From: Arthrobacter sp. B3I9
GTDB lineage: Bacteria; Actinomycetota; Actinomycetes; Actinomycetales; Micrococcaceae
Direction of reading: 5' to 3'
NCBI RefSeq assembly: GCF_030816935.1
Contig: NZ_JAUSYO010000001.1
Span: forward strand, 3,720,001 to 3,784,000
DNA: 64,000 nt
Shown: positions 50,280-61,056 of the stretch, piece after piece
How the letters are laid out: each line of letters begins with the position of its first letter
Position numbering within the stretch: position 1 is the first letter of the stretch
The notes under the pieces: generated by a model
What the model saw: only the letters and a program-made list of their open reading frames with translations
Told to the model about the DNA's origin: nothing
Databases searched by the model: none
Made by a program: the position numbers and the translations under genes

Positions 50280-53200
50280 CTAGGCCTTGGGCTTGAAGTA
50301 CGTTGCCCCCAGCGGGGGAAGCGTGACGGTAAGGGAAGCCGGCTGGCCGTGTGTATCGGCGGCCGTAGCTGTCAGCGTTCCCTCGTTCTGGACGCCGGAG
50401 CCGCCGTAGCTGGCGGCGTCAGTGTTGAGCACTTCCTGCCACTCACCTTCCGCGGGCACTCCCAGGACATAGTCCAGGTGCGGGCTGCCCGAGAAGTTGA
50501 ATGCGCAAACCACCGGGTTGCCGGCCTTGTCGCGGCGGATGAAGGTCAGCACGTTGCGGTTGGCGTCACCTCCGTCGATCCACTCGAAGCCCGCGGGATC
50601 GTTGTCGAGCTCGAACAGTGCGGGAGTGGAGCTGTACAGCTGGTTCAGGTCCCTGGTCAGGAGCTGCACGCCGCGGTGGGCCGGGATTTCCGCCAGGTAC
50701 CAGTCAAGGCCGTGCTGTTCGGACCATTCCGCTTCCTGGCCGAACTCGGTTCCCATGAAGATCAGCTGCTTGCCCGGGTGCGCCCACTGGTAGCCCAGGA
50801 AGGCGCGCAGGTTGGCCAGCTGCTGCCAGCGGTCCCCGGGCATCTTGCGGAGCATGGACCCCTTGCCGTGCACGACTTCGTCGTGGCTGATGGGCAGCAG
50901 GAAGTTCTCCGTGAAGGCGTAGACCATGGAGAAGGTGATGGTGCCGTGGTGCCACCTGCGGTTGTACGGATCCTCGGCCATGTACTTGAGCGAGTCGTGC
51001 ATCCAGCCCATGTTCCATTTGAGGCCGAAGCCGAGTCCGCCCTGGCTGGTGGGGGCTGTGACACCCGGGAACGCCGTTGACTCTTCGGCAATCATGACCG
51101 CGCCCGGATGCGTCTTGTAGACCGTGGCATTGACCTCCTGCAGGAAGGACATCGCCTCGAGGTTCTCCCGTCCGCCGAAACGGTTCGGCCGCCACTGGCC
51201 TTCCTCGCGGGAGTAGTCCAGGTAAAGCATGGAAGCGACGGCGTCCACGCGCAGGCCATCGATGTGGAATTCATCCAGCCAGTAGAGCGCATTCGACACG
51301 AGGAAGTTGCGGACCTCGCGCCGGCCGAAGTCGAAGATCAGGGTGCCCCAGTCCGGGTGCTCTCCCAGGTTCGGATCCCCGTGCTCGTAGAGGGTCTCGC
51401 CGTCGAAGCGGGCCAGCGCCCACTCGTCTTTCGGGAAGTGCGCCGGCACCCAGTCGAGCAGGACGCCGATGCCGGCCTGGTGCAGTTCATCCACGAGGTG
51501 CCGGAACTCGTCCGGGTGGCCGAAGCGGGAGGTCGGGGCAAAGTAAGACGTGACCTGGTAGCCCCATGACCCGCCGAAGGGGTGCTCGGCCACGGGCATG
51601 AATTCAACGTGGGTGAACCCGAGTTCCTTGACGTAGTCGACGAGCTCTTTGGCGAGCTCCCGGTAGCCAAGGCCCAGCCGCCAGGAGCCGAGGTGGACCT
51701 CGTAGACGCTCATGGGCGCGTTGTGCGGATCCCGGGCGGCCCGGGCCTTCATCCACTCGTCGTCCCTGAAGGCATACGACGGTTCGACCACGCGGGATGC
51801 CGTCAGCGGAGGTACCTCGGTACCGAAGGCCAGCGGATCCGCCTTCTCCACCCAGTAACCGTGCCGCGTCCGGATTTCGAACTTGTAGCACGCCCCTGCC
51901 AAAACGCCGGGGATGAAGAGTTCCCAGACTCCGGAGGAGCCCAGGGAGCGCATGGACTGCTCCCGTCCGTCCCAGCCGTTGAAGTCACCCTTCACCCGGA
52001 CGGCCTGCCCGTTCGGTGCCCACACAGCGAAGGAGACGCCGTCCACGTCGCCGAGGGAGGACTTGTAGTGCTGGACGTGCGCCCCGAGCACGTCCCAGAG
52101 CCGTTCGTGCCGGCCCTCACCGATCAGGTGAAGGTCCACTTCCCCGACCGTGGGCAGATACCGGTAGGGGTCGTCCACGGTCAGTGGCCCTTCGCCCTCA
52201 TAGGTCACCTCGAGGCGGTAGTCCGGCACATGCCCGCGCTCCAGCGGTTCCAGCACGGCCACCCAGACGCCGCCGGACTCGTGGTCCATGGGGAACGTGC
52301 CGGCTGCCGTGATAACGGAAACGGACTCCGCCATATGCTTCACGGTCCGTATGGTGACGTGCCCGTGGTCATCGAGGTGCGCGCCGAGGACGGAGTGCGG
52401 GGCGTGGTGTTCGCCCGCCGCGACCCTTGCGAGGGTGTCCGAGTCTACGGGGAGCGGAGCTCCGGGCCGATCGATCCGTGCTGCTGTCATTGTGATACCT
52501 TCCGCTTCGACTTCGGCGGGAACGCCGGAGCCTGTACTGCCAAGGAGACGTCGTGATGCGTTGACCGGAATGGAAAGCCAGTCCGGCCTGTTCCGTAATT
52601 CATAGATGACTTCATAGAGGGCCTTGTCGAGCCAGAGGGCTACGAACAGGGGCGAATCGCGGTCGATGCTTCCCGGCACCACTTCCGCGTAACCGGCCAG
52701 GAAAGCCTCGGCGCAGTCGTCCACCCAATCCGCCGGAACGGCGGCGTCGGCGGATTCACGGACGGCGGCACCGGCCGCGTAATCGAAGGAGCGGAGCATC
52801 CCGACGACGTCGCGCAGCGGCACGTCGGGAAAGCTGCGTTCCGAAATCGGCCGCAGCGGCTCGCCCTCGAAGTCGAGGATGGCCCATCGGGGAGCTCCGC
52901 CGGCCGCGCCGGGCACCTGGAGGATCTGCCCGAGGTGGAGGTCCCCGTGGATCCGCTGCAGCGGGCCGGCGTTGCAGCCGTCGAGGCGCTGCAGAAGCTC
53001 ATCGAGGGCACCGTCGTAGCTGCCGACCGCGCCGGCGGCCTGCGCCCAGGACTGGCGGACACGCTGGGCCACGCCGGGCGCGATGACACCGCCCGGAACA
53101 GCTTCAGAGGCAACTCCGAGGAACTCGGCCAGCCTGCGGTGCACCATGGCGGTGGCGGCACCGAGGGCGTGTGCCTCTGCGGAGAAGTCCCGTCCCTGGC

Positions 53201-54014
53201 TTGCCGCACCGACGGCCAGCCGCCAGGCATCCAGCCCGCCGGCGAGGAACTCGTGCGCCACGGCCAGCTCGCCGCGCGCCGATCGGGTCCCGCCCTGCGG
53301 GTCCTCCGCAGGCGCTTCCCATTCTCCGGTGACCCAGCCCAGGGTGGCGGGAACCTCCGCCGTGCGGCCGGCGGTGAGGGCGGCCCCGATTTCGACTTCC
53401 GGGTTCTGGCCCTCGGACAGGACCCGGAAGAACTTGAGGATCGCGGCCGATTCGCCGTCGTGGACGATCACCGAAGTGTTGGATTGCTCGCCTGAGAGCA
53501 CCTTCACCGAGCCGGTGGCGAGGGGCAGACGGTAGTCCGACTCCACGAGGTGCCCGACGGCGTTGCCCGCCGGGCTGGCCTCGCCGCTCCGCATGAGATC
53601 CAGCCACGCGACGACAAACCCCGGGTCATGGACGCCGTCGTAGATCCAGCGTTGCCCGGAGACGGCGCCGGAAGCGCCGTCATCAGCGGTAACCGCCCGC
53701 CCTGATGCGTCACCGTGCGTGGCGCCCGCCTGGTCCGTCTCCCCCAACAGCGCGGACTCAGCCGCGGGCAGCGGGGCCTGGCGGAAGCTAAGCGGTACCT
53801 GCACGACGTCGGTCCGGTTTCCATCCGCCGTCGGATAGGTCACCGCGAGCAGCCAGACCTCGAACTCGGCGCCGACGCGGGCGGGAGCCGCCAGGTTCAG
53901 CGCGCCGACCGGTTCGAAGCTGAACTCCGCCGTCTTGACGGGAAACCAGCGCTGGCGGGGAAGCCACTCACCGAGCAGTCCGCTGAGGGCAGGGGGCAAA
54001 GTAGGCCGGGTCAT
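50280..54014 (-). CDS. glgB: Maltokinase-GlgB fusion (1,4-alpha-glucan branching enzyme)
   Basis: This 1244-residue protein fuses two steps of the GlgE pathway. Residues about 1-140 are the maltokinase N-terminal cap ([20 protein letters not shown]) and about 160-495 the kinase ([20 protein letters not shown], catalytic loop [12 protein letters not shown] near 357, metal site AILDFEGEP), which makes maltose-1-phosphate with ATP. Residues about 510-1244 are GlgB (GH13), which adds alpha-1,6 branches: [20 protein letters not shown] holds the nucleophile Asp near 923, [12 protein letters not shown] the acid Glu near 976, and [12 protein letters not shown] the transition-state site near 1044. The ATG at 54014 lies one base after the treS stop, so glgE-treS-mak/glgB are co-transcribed. 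The strong hairpin after it ends the operon. Confidence 0.94.
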   Translation of the reverse strand: MTRPTLPPALSGLLGEWLPRQRWFPVKTAEFSFEPVGALNLAAPARVGAEFEVWLLAVTYPTADGNRTDVVQVPLSFRQAPLPAAESALLGETDQAGATHGDASGRAVTADDGASGAVSGQRWIYDGVHDPGFVVAWLDLMRSGEASPAGNAVGHLVESDYRLPLATGSVKVLSGEQSNTSVIVHDGESAAILKFFRVLSEGQNPEVEIGAALTAGRTAEVPATLGWVTGEWEAPAEDPQGGTRSARGELAVAHEFLAGGLDAWRLAVGAASQGRDFSAEAHALGAATAMVHRRLAEFLGVASEAVPGGVIAPGVAQRVRQSWAQAAGAVGSYDGALDELLQRLDGCNAGPLQRIHGDLHLGQILQVPGAAGGAPRWAILDFEGEPLRPISERSFPDVPLRDVVGMLRSFDYAAGAAVRESADAAVPADWVDDCAEAFLAGYAEVVPGSIDRDSPLFVALWLDKALYEVIYELRNRPDWLSIPVNASRRLLGSTGSGVPAEVEAEGITMTAARIDRPGAPLPVDSDTLARVAAGEHHAPHSVLGAHLDDHGHVTIRTVKHMAESVSVITAAGTFPMDHESGGVWVAVLEPLERGHVPDYRLEVTYEGEGPLTVDDPYRYLPTVGEVDLHLIGEGRHERLWDVLGAHVQHYKSSLGDVDGVSFAVWAPNGQAVRVKGDFNGWDGREQSMRSLGSSGVWELFIPGVLAGACYKFEIRTRHGYWVEKADPLAFGTEVPPLTASRVVEPSYAFRDDEWMKARAARDPHNAPMSVYEVHLGSWRLGLGYRELAKELVDYVKELGFTHVEFMPVAEHPFGGSWGYQVTSYFAPTSRFGHPDEFRHLVDELHQAGIGVLLDWVPAHFPKDEWALARFDGETLYEHGDPNLGEHPDWGTLIFDFGRREVRNFLVSNALYWLDEFHIDGLRVDAVASMLYLDYSREEGQWRPNRFGGRENLEAMSFLQEVNATVYKTHPGAVMIAEESTAFPGVTAPTSQGGLGFGLKWNMGWMHDSLKYMAEDPYNRRWHHGTITFSMVYAFTENFLLPISHDEVVHGKGSMLRKMPGDRWQQLANLRAFLGYQWAHPGKQLIFMGTEFGQEAEWSEQHGLDWYLAEIPAHRGVQLLTRDLNQLYSSTPALFELDNDPAGFEWIDGGDANRNVLTFIRRDKAGNPVVCAFNFSGSPHLDYVLGVPAEGEWQEVLNTDAASYGGSGVQNEGTLTATAADTHGQPASLTVTLPPLGATYFKPKA

Positions 54015-54015
54015 A

Positions 54016-55809
54016 TCAACCTTCGATGGACAGGATAGGCATCGCCTGGGTGAAGGGCGAAGCGGGATTGGAGGCTGCCGAGCGGATCCGCAGCCAGAAG
54101 AAATCGTGGCTGCCCAGAGTCAGGGTCAGGCTTCCGTCCTCCCCGATGCCGGGGAAGGGCTGCCCGCCGAAGACGTCGCGAAGGCCCCGCCCTGCAAACC
54201 TCGGCACGCGCAGGGTGGTCGCGACCGGGTGCTGGGAGAGGTTGAAGGCGCACAGGATCGTCTCGGGGTCCTCACCGGCCGAATTGCCGGCGGGAAGCTC
54301 GCGCAGGTAGGCGAGGACGACGTCGTGATCGGCTTCCACGTGCTCGAACCCGCCCAGCCCGAAGGCCGGGTGGTTCCTGCGGACGCTGAGGATCTGCCGG
54401 GTCCACCGCAGCAGTGAGCCCGAATGGGCGGCCTCGGCCTCGACATTGGCCATGCTGTAGTTATAGACCAGCGATTGGATGACCGGCAGGTACAGCTTCC
54501 CCGGGTCCGCGTGCGAGAACCCGGCGTTGCGGTCCGGGTTCCATTGCATCGGGGTGCGGACCGCATCGCGGTCCTCGAGCCAGATGTTGTCCCCCATGCC
54601 GATCTCGTCCCCGTAGTACAGGAACGGGCTGCCGGGCAAGGACAGCAGCAGGGCGTTGATCAGTTCGATCTCGGACCGGGAGTTGTCCAGCAGCGGCGCG
54701 AGCCGGCGCCGGATGCCGATGTTGGCCCGCATGCGCGGGTCCGGTGCGTACCATCCGAGCATGGCGGCACGTTCATCCGCCGTGACCATCTCCAGGGTCA
54801 GTTCGTCATGGTTGCGCAGGAAGGTCCCCCACTGGGCCCCCTCGGGGATGTTCGGTGTGTCCTTCATCGTCTCGATGATGGGGGCGGCCTTCTGGTCCCG
54901 CAGCGCGTAGTACAGCCGGGGCATGATCGGGAAGTGGAAGGCCATGTGGCACTCCGGCTCCTCCTCGGTGCCGAAGTACTCCACGACCTCCACGGGAGGC
55001 TGGTTGGCCTCGGCGATGATCACGCGGCCCGGGTAGCTTTCATCGACCATCTTGCGCAGCTTGCGGAGGAACTCGTGCGTCTGCGGCAGGTTTTCGCAGT
55101 TGGTGCCCTCCTCCTCGAAAAGGTATGGAATCGCGTCGGCCCGGAAGCCGTCGATGCCCTGGTCCAGCCAGAACCTCACGACGTCGAAGAGCGCGTCGAT
55201 GACCTTGGGGTTTTCGAAGTTCAGGTCCGGCTGGTGGCTGAAGAAGCGGTGCCAGAAGAACTGCCGGCGGATCGGGTCGAAGGTCCAGTTGGACTCCTCG
55301 GTGTCGACGAAGATGATGCGGGCGTCCTGGTACTTTTCGTCGGTGTCGCTCCACACATAGAAGTCGCCGAAGGGTCCGTCCGGGTCCTTGCGCGACTCCT
55401 GGAACCAGGGGTGCTGGTCCGAGGTGTGGTTCAGCGGCAGGTCGATGATGACCCGGACGCCGCGGGCGTGTGCCTCGGCCACGAGCCGCTTGAAGTCGCT
55501 GATGGTGCCGAACTCATCGAGCACGGAGTTGTAATCCGAGATGTCGTATCCGCCGTCCCGGAGCGGGGATTGGAAGAACGGCGGCAGCCAGAGGCAGTCG
55601 ACGCCGAGCCACTGCAGGTAATCGAGTTTCTCGATCAGGCCGTGGAAGTCGCCCGAGCCGTCACCGTTTCCGTCCGCAAACCCCCGGACCAGCACCTCAT
55701 AGAACACCGCTTTCCGGTACCAGAGCGGGTCGTGCTGGAGTCCGGGTGCGTTGAGTTCAAAGGTCCCCTTCGTACTGAAGTGGCTGGGGTTGGTCGTGCT
55801 GAAACTCAC
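54016..55809 (-). CDS. treS: Maltose alpha-D-glucosyltransferase / trehalose synthase
   Basis: TreS (GH13) interconverts maltose and trehalose. The 597-residue protein has [40 protein letters not shown], the nucleophile segment [15 protein letters not shown] (Asp near 224), the acid [11 protein letters not shown] (Glu near 264), and [13 protein letters not shown] (Asp near 335). The GTG at 55809 is chosen because it follows the glgE stop by 5 bases and GGAGG precedes it; the frame extends upstream into glgE. The C-terminal beta domain ends with [11 protein letters not shown]. It feeds maltose to the maltokinase domain encoded next. Confidence 0.95.
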   Translation of the reverse strand: MSFSTTNPSHFSTKGTFELNAPGLQHDPLWYRKAVFYEVLVRGFADGNGDGSGDFHGLIEKLDYLQWLGVDCLWLPPFFQSPLRDGGYDISDYNSVLDEFGTISDFKRLVAEAHARGVRVIIDLPLNHTSDQHPWFQESRKDPDGPFGDFYVWSDTDEKYQDARIIFVDTEESNWTFDPIRRQFFWHRFFSHQPDLNFENPKVIDALFDVVRFWLDQGIDGFRADAIPYLFEEEGTNCENLPQTHEFLRKLRKMVDESYPGRVIIAEANQPPVEVVEYFGTEEEPECHMAFHFPIMPRLYYALRDQKAAPIIETMKDTPNIPEGAQWGTFLRNHDELTLEMVTADERAAMLGWYAPDPRMRANIGIRRRLAPLLDNSRSEIELINALLLSLPGSPFLYYGDEIGMGDNIWLEDRDAVRTPMQWNPDRNAGFSHADPGKLYLPVIQSLVYNYSMANVEAEAAHSGSLLRWTRQILSVRRNHPAFGLGGFEHVEADHDVVLAYLRELPAGNSAGEDPETILCAFNLSQHPVATTLRVPRFAGRGLRDVFGGQPFPGIGEDGSLTLTLGSHDFFWLRIRSAASNPASPFTQAMPILSIEG

Positions 55810-55814
55810 TCGTA

Positions 55815-57887
55815 CTACCTCCGGATGCTGAGAATGTGGGCGGGTTCGACGTGGGCGTCCAGCCGGACGTAGTTGTACTCCCCCCATTCCCAGCTTTCGC
55901 CGGTCAAGAGATCCTCCACCATGAACCGGCCGTTGTGGGTCAGGTCCTCCGGGTCGAGTTCCAGGGCGGCCAGGTCCAGTGACACGGTGCTCTCCCGGGT
56001 GCCGTGGGGATCCACGTTGACCACGATGATGAGGGTGTCCTTGGTGCCGTCCGGAAGGGTCTTGTGCTTGGAATAGACCACGGTGGCGTCATCCGTGCTC
56101 TGGTGGACCGTCAGGTTCTGCAGGTCCCCCAGGGCCGGGTGGGTGTGCCGGATTTCATTCAGCCGGGTGAGGTAGGGAGCAAGCGTCCGGCCGGATGCGG
56201 CGGCCGCGTCCCAGTCCCGGGCCTTGTACTCGAACTTTTCGTTGTCGATGTACTCTTCGGCGCCCGGCCGGGCCACGTGCTCGTACAGCTCGTACCCGGC
56301 GTAGACGCCCCAGATGGGGCTGGCGGTGGCGGCGAGGGCGGCGCGGATCTTGAACGCGGCCGGCCCGCCGAACTGCAGGAACTCGGTCAGGATGTCCGGA
56401 GTGTTCACGAAGAAGTTCGGCCGGAAGTACGCAGGGGACTCGTGGCTGACCTCCTGGAAGTACTCCTCCAGCTCCTCCTTCGTGTTCCGCCAGGTGAAGT
56501 AGGTGTAGGACTGCTGGAATCCTGCGCGTCCGAGTGCGTGCATCATTGCCGGGCGGGTGAAGGCTTCGGCGAGGAAGATGACCTCGGGATGCTTCTTGTT
56601 GACCTTGCCGATCAGCCATTCCCAGAACCACACTGGCTTGGTGTGCGGGTTGTCGACGCGGAAGACCTTCACTCCGTGGCTCACCCAGAGCAGCACGATG
56701 CGGAGGATTTCGTTGGAGAGGCCCGCGGGGTCGTTATCGAAGTTGAGCGGGAAGATGTCCTGGTACTTCTTCGGCGGGTTTTCGGCGTAGGCGATGCTGC
56801 CGTCCACGCGCGTGGTGAACCATTCGGGATGGCTTTCTACCCAGGGGTGGTCCGGGGCGGCCTGCAGTGCCAGGTCCAGGGCGACTTCCAGCCCCAGCTC
56901 ACCGGCCCGCGCCACAAAGGCGTCGAAGTCTTCGAAGGTGCCGAGGTCCGGATGGATGGCGTCGTGTCCGCCCTCCTTGGATCCGATGGCCCACGGTGAC
57001 CCCGGATCGTGCGGTCCGGCCAGCAGGGTGTTGTTCGGTCCCTTGCGGTGCTGTACACCGATCGGGTGGATCGGCGGCATGTAGATGATGTCGAAGCCCA
57101 TGGCGGCGACGGCGTCCAGGCGCTTGGCAGCGGTGCGGAAGTTGCCGGAGGTCCATTCGCCGGTTTCGGAGTTCCGGAAGGCGCCTTCGGAGCGCGGGAA
57201 GAACTCATACCAGGCACCGCGGCCGGCGAGTTCCCGCTCCACCAGCAGCGGGTACGGCTCGGAGACCGTCACCAGTTCGCGGATCGGCTGGCGTTCCACG
57301 ATGTCCCTCACGTCCGCGGAGAAGCCCGCCGCGAGGCGTTCCTCGGCAGTCAGGGAAGCATCGGACAGCACGTTGACGGCCATCCGCAGCGTGTGCCGGT
57401 CGGCCGAGGGGCGGGTGGAGTCTTCGGACGCTTCTGAAAGCAGTGCGGCTCCCTCGGCCAGCATCAGCTCGACGTCGATGCCCGCTTCCACCTTGACCTC
57501 GGCGTTGTGGTGCCACGTGCCGTAGCGGTTATGCCAGGCCTCGATCACGAACGACCAGTTACCGGTGCCAGTGGGCGTCAGGATCCCTTCCCAGCGGTCG
57601 GTACCCATACCCCGGGGCCCCCGGGGTATGGCCAGGCGGACGCGTTGGCTTTCCTTCCCGCTCGGATCGAGCAGGACGGCGCTGACGCCGAGCTCGTCAT
57701 GGCCTTCGCGGAAGGCGGTGGCACCGACCACCACGCTCTCGCCCACGACGGCTTTGGCCGGGAACTTCCCGTTCTCGACCGAAGGCTGCACGGCGGTGAT
57801 CGGAAAGCGGCCAAATCGAAGGCCCTCCGTGATCAGGGCCTTCGGCTTTTGCTTGGACACGGCACTGGTTCGCGAGTTATTCGTCAC
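55815..57887 (-). CDS. glgE: Alpha-1,4-glucan:maltose-1-phosphate maltosyltransferase
   Basis: GlgE (GH13_3) extends alpha-glucan chains with maltosyl units from maltose-1-phosphate. The 690-residue protein has an N-terminal immunoglobulin-like domain S-rich insert, [40 protein letters not shown], the nucleophile segment [19 protein letters not shown] (Asp near 411), the acid [18 protein letters not shown] (Glu near 439) and [18 protein letters not shown]. It is first in glgE-treS-mak/glgB and divergent from glgP across a 150-base gap. A perfect 27-bp palindrome lies within the coding region (57605-57631). Confidence 0.96.
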   Translation of the reverse strand: MTNNSRTSAVSKQKPKALITEGLRFGRFPITAVQPSVENGKFPAKAVVGESVVVGATAFREGHDELGVSAVLLDPSGKESQRVRLAIPRGPRGMGTDRWEGILTPTGTGNWSFVIEAWHNRYGTWHHNAEVKVEAGIDVELMLAEGAALLSEASEDSTRPSADRHTLRMAVNVLSDASLTAEERLAAGFSADVRDIVERQPIRELVTVSEPYPLLVERELAGRGAWYEFFPRSEGAFRNSETGEWTSGNFRTAAKRLDAVAAMGFDIIYMPPIHPIGVQHRKGPNNTLLAGPHDPGSPWAIGSKEGGHDAIHPDLGTFEDFDAFVARAGELGLEVALDLALQAAPDHPWVESHPEWFTTRVDGSIAYAENPPKKYQDIFPLNFDNDPAGLSNEILRIVLLWVSHGVKVFRVDNPHTKPVWFWEWLIGKVNKKHPEVIFLAEAFTRPAMMHALGRAGFQQSYTYFTWRNTKEELEEYFQEVSHESPAYFRPNFFVNTPDILTEFLQFGGPAAFKIRAALAATASPIWGVYAGYELYEHVARPGAEEYIDNEKFEYKARDWDAAAASGRTLAPYLTRLNEIRHTHPALGDLQNLTVHQSTDDATVVYSKHKTLPDGTKDTLIIVVNVDPHGTRESTVSLDLAALELDPEDLTHNGRFMVEDLLTGESWEWGEYNYVRLDAHVEPAHILSIRR

Positions 57888-58001
57888 AGGCTCGACGTTA
57901 TCTACAAATCCAGCATTTTGCTAAGCCTGCGAAGTTTTTTTGAAGGTTTCCGCATTTTTGCCTCGACGAACCGTCATTTTGCGGAAAGAAACCCAAACCG
58001 G

Positions 58002-58030
58002 TGACGAAGATCTCACTTCTCGGTTAGTGT
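58002..58030 (+). promoter_or_regulatory. Candidate promoter of glgP, leaderless
   Basis: TGACGA (58002-58007) and TAGTGT (58025-58030) are 17 bases apart. Transcription would start at about 58037, directly at the GTG start, and no ribosome-binding site is visible, so a leaderless mRNA is likely. The flanking sequence (57905-57985) contains AT-rich blocks including a T7 run. Confidence 0.5.
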
Positions 58031-58037
58031 TTCGCTC

Positions 58038-60656
58038 GTGAAGGCAATCCGCAGATTTACCGTCAGAACCGTCCTCCCGGAACCCATCCGGCCGCTCGCC
58101 AGGCTGGCCACCAACCTCAGGTGGTCCTGGCACCGGCCCACCCGTGAGCTTTTCGAGGAGCTGAACCCCCGGGCGTGGGCCGACAGCGGCCACGATCCGG
58201 TGACGTTCCTGGGCCTGGTCAGCCGGGAAGAACTGCAGCGCCTCGCGGCCGACGAGGACGCCGTGCGCCGCGTCCAGTCCGCCGCTGACGACCTCGACCG
58301 GTACCTCCAGCAGCCCCGCTGGTACCAGAGCCTGGGCGACGACGCGCCGTCCTGCATCGCGTACTTCTCCCCCGAGTTCGGCATCACGGAGGTGCTGCCG
58401 CAGTACTCCGGCGGCCTCGGCATCCTGGCCGGCGACCACCTCAAGGCGGCCTCGGACCTGGGCGTTCCCCTGATCGGCGTGGGCCTGCTCTACCAGGCGG
58501 GCTACTTCAAGCAGTCGCTTTCCCGCGATGCCTGGCAGCAGGAGACGTACCCGGTCCTGGACCCGGACGGACTGCCGCTGACCCTGCTGCGGGAGGCGTC
58601 CCCGGACGGCAACGGCAAACCGCTCCAGATCTCCCTGCCGCTCCCCCAGGGCCGGCGCCTGCTGGCGCACGTCTGGCGGGCCGACGTCGGGCGCGTTCCC
58701 CTCCTGCTGCTGGACTCCAACGTTCCCGGCAACGACGACGCCGCGCGCGGCATCACCGACCGGCTGTACGGCGGCGGCGGCGACCACCGCCTCCAGCAGG
58801 AGCTCCTGCTCGGCATGGGCGGCGTCAAGGCCCTGCGGGCCTACCAGAAGCTCACCGGCAGCCCGGCCCCGGAGGTGTTCCACACCAACGAAGGCCACGC
58901 TGGGTTCCTCGGGATCGAACGCATCCAGGAAATGATGTCCGCGGCGGAACCGCTGAGCTGGGAAGAAGCTCTGGCCGCGGGCCGCGCATCCACCGTCTTC
59001 ACCACCCACACCCCCGTTCCGGCCGGCATCGACCGCTTCGAGACCTCGCAGATCCAGCACTTCTTCGAAGCCGGGCTTGCTCCGGACGTTCCGGTGTCGA
59101 AAATCCTGGACCTTGGCCGCGAAGACTTCACCGACGGCAACCCGTTCGTCTTCAACATGGCCGTCATGGGCCTCCGGCTTGCCCAGCGCGCCAACGGCGT
59201 GGCCAAGTTGCACGGCGTGGTCTCCCGCGGCATGTTCTCCTCCCTCTGGCCGGGCTTCGACCACTCGGAGGTGCCCATCACCTCGGTCACGAACGGTGTG
59301 CACGCCCCGACATGGGTGGATCCCCGGGTCTCCAAGCTGGCCCGGGACCACTTCGGGTCCGAGGCGGAGGCGCAGAGCCGGTGGGACCTTGCCTACAACG
59401 TCAGCGACGAGGAGGTCTGGGCGCTCCGCCGCGAGATGCGCGTATCCCTCGTTGACGATGTCCGCCGCCGGCTCCGGGCTGCGTGGAAGAAACGCGGCGC
59501 GGCCGACGCCGAGCTGGCGTGGACCGATTCGGTGCTGGATCCGGACATCCTGACGATCGGCTTCGCACGGCGTGTGCCGACCTACAAGCGCCTGACCCTG
59601 ATGCTGCGCGAGCCCGAACGCTTGAAGGCCCTGCTGCTGCACAAGACCCATCCGATCCAGCTGGTCATCGCCGGAAAGTCGCACCCGGCGGATGACGCGG
59701 GCAAGAAGATGATCCAGGACCTGGTGCGCTTCACCGACGATCCTGCGGTGCGGCACCGCATCGCGTTCCTGCCCAACTACGACATCGCCATGGCCCGGAC
59801 GCTGTTCCCCGGCTGCGACGTGTGGCTCAACAATCCGCTGCGTCCGCTGGAAGCCTGCGGAACGTCCGGCATGAAGGCGGCCATCAACGGTTCACTCAAC
59901 CTGTCCGTCCTGGACGGCTGGTGGGACGAGATGTACGACGGCGAGAACGGTTGGGCGATTCCGACCGCCAACAACGACGCCTCCGCCGAAGAACGTGACG
60001 ACATCGAGGCTGCGGCGCTCTACGAACTGCTCGAGACCCAGGTTGCTCCGCGCTTCTACGGGCTGACAGTGTCTGACCGGGCCGGAGCGGCAGGGGCCTC
60101 GCAGCCCGGGGCGCAGCGGGTGCCGACGCACTGGGTTTCAATGATCAAGCACACCATCTCGCACCTGGGCCCGCAGGTGTCCGCGGAGCGGATGCTCAAG
60201 GACTACGTCAACATTCTCTACCGCCCGGCGGCAGTCGCCGGACGGCGGGCCGTGGCGGACAACTACGCCCAGGCAAAGGCCCTCGCGGCCTGGATCTCCC
60301 GCATCCGCGCCGCCTGGCCGCACCTTCAGGTGGAGCACGTCGACTCGGTGGGCGTTTCCGAGGATCCACAAATCGGCGACCTCCTCCAGGTCAACGCCTA
60401 CGTCGCCCTGGACCAGATCACTCCGGAGGACGTGTCCGTGGAGGTCGCCTACGGCAAGGCCGGGGACAACGATGAGCTCGCCGACGTCACGGTGGCTGAA
60501 CTGAAGGCGGCGGAGGAGCTCGGGAAGGGCCGGCATCTCTTCACGGGCACCATCCTGATCAACCGGTCCGGGTCCTTCGGCTACACGGTCCGGGTGCTGC
60601 CGACGCATGAGGCGCTGGCCTCCAAGGCGGAACTTGGCCTGATCGTCAACGCCTGA
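58038..60656 (+). CDS. glgP: Alpha-glucan (glycogen) phosphorylase, SHP type
   Basis: The enzyme releases glucose-1-phosphate from alpha-1,4-glucans using phosphate and pyridoxal phosphate. The 872-residue protein begins with the domain typical of the short bacterial/archaeal branch (RPLARLATNLRWSWHRPTRE), followed by AYFSPEFGITEVLPQYSGG and LGILAGDHLKAASDLGVPLI, FHTNEGHAGFLGIERI, FTTHTPVPAGIDRF, and the PLP site EACGTSGMKAAINGSLNLSV with the cofactor Lys near 613. The start is a GTG with no Shine-Dalgarno sequence. It is divergent from the glucan-building glgE operon, so synthesis and breakdown can be controlled from one intergenic region. Confidence 0.95.
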   Translation: MKAIRRFTVRTVLPEPIRPLARLATNLRWSWHRPTRELFEELNPRAWADSGHDPVTFLGLVSREELQRLAADEDAVRRVQSAADDLDRYLQQPRWYQSLGDDAPSCIAYFSPEFGITEVLPQYSGGLGILAGDHLKAASDLGVPLIGVGLLYQAGYFKQSLSRDAWQQETYPVLDPDGLPLTLLREASPDGNGKPLQISLPLPQGRRLLAHVWRADVGRVPLLLLDSNVPGNDDAARGITDRLYGGGGDHRLQQELLLGMGGVKALRAYQKLTGSPAPEVFHTNEGHAGFLGIERIQEMMSAAEPLSWEEALAAGRASTVFTTHTPVPAGIDRFETSQIQHFFEAGLAPDVPVSKILDLGREDFTDGNPFVFNMAVMGLRLAQRANGVAKLHGVVSRGMFSSLWPGFDHSEVPITSVTNGVHAPTWVDPRVSKLARDHFGSEAEAQSRWDLAYNVSDEEVWALRREMRVSLVDDVRRRLRAAWKKRGAADAELAWTDSVLDPDILTIGFARRVPTYKRLTLMLREPERLKALLLHKTHPIQLVIAGKSHPADDAGKKMIQDLVRFTDDPAVRHRIAFLPNYDIAMARTLFPGCDVWLNNPLRPLEACGTSGMKAAINGSLNLSVLDGWWDEMYDGENGWAIPTANNDASAEERDDIEAAALYELLETQVAPRFYGLTVSDRAGAAGASQPGAQRVPTHWVSMIKHTISHLGPQVSAERMLKDYVNILYRPAAVAGRRAVADNYAQAKALAAWISRIRAAWPHLQVEHVDSVGVSEDPQIGDLLQVNAYVALDQITPEDVSVEVAYGKAGDNDELADVTVAELKAAEELGKGRHLFTGTILINRSGSFGYTVRVLPTHEALASKAELGLIVNA

Positions 60657-60699
60657 TTCCGGAGTGGCGGAGCTTTAGGAGTTCCGGAGTGCCTCGGGG

Positions 60700-61056
60700 T
60701 CAGAGGCAGACGGCGACGAAGTCGAGGTGCTTGCCGGCGTACCGTTCGGCGTCCTGCAGGACTTCACAGATGACGCCGAAGGAGCGGTCTGCGCGGAAGA
60801 CGGCCGGCACCTGCCAGATGCACGTGGTGGGGGCCTCGCCGTCGTCGGAAATCGAATCGGCGAAGTCATGCAGCGAGTCGTTGAGGGCGTCGAGGTCCAG
60901 CCCGTCGTCGGCCTGGAAACCGAGCGCTCCCGCAAACGCCTCCAGGACAGCCTGCTTTGTATCCGCGGCAGGAATCAACACGGCGCGACGGCGGGCGTCG
61001 CCCACCAGTTCCTGCAGCTCTTCGATGGTCCAGGTGTCTGCCGAATAGATTCTCAT
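60700..61056 (-). CDS. Barstar-like (barnase inhibitor family) protein
   Basis: The 118-residue protein resembles barstar, the inhibitor of the ribonuclease barnase: short N-terminal strand (RRAVLIPAADTKQAVLEAFA), then helix FAGALGFQADDGLDLDALND, a central LHDFADSIS, and strands ending in HLDFVAVCL. The ATG overlaps the glgX stop (ATGA), so it is translationally coupled to glgX. No secreted ribonuclease or other toxin is near, so its target is unknown; some barstar-family proteins may be general ribonuclease inhibitors or have other partners. Confidence 0.8.
   Translation of the reverse strand: MRIYSADTWTIEELQELVGDARRRAVLIPAADTKQAVLEAFAGALGFQADDGLDLDALNDSLHDFADSISDDGEAPTTCIWQVPAVFRADRSFGVICEVLQDAERYAGKHLDFVAVCL

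Noticed and set aside
57921..59756. 611-codon minus-strand frame opposite glgP
   Set aside because: It mirrors glgP codon structure and has no conserved motif.
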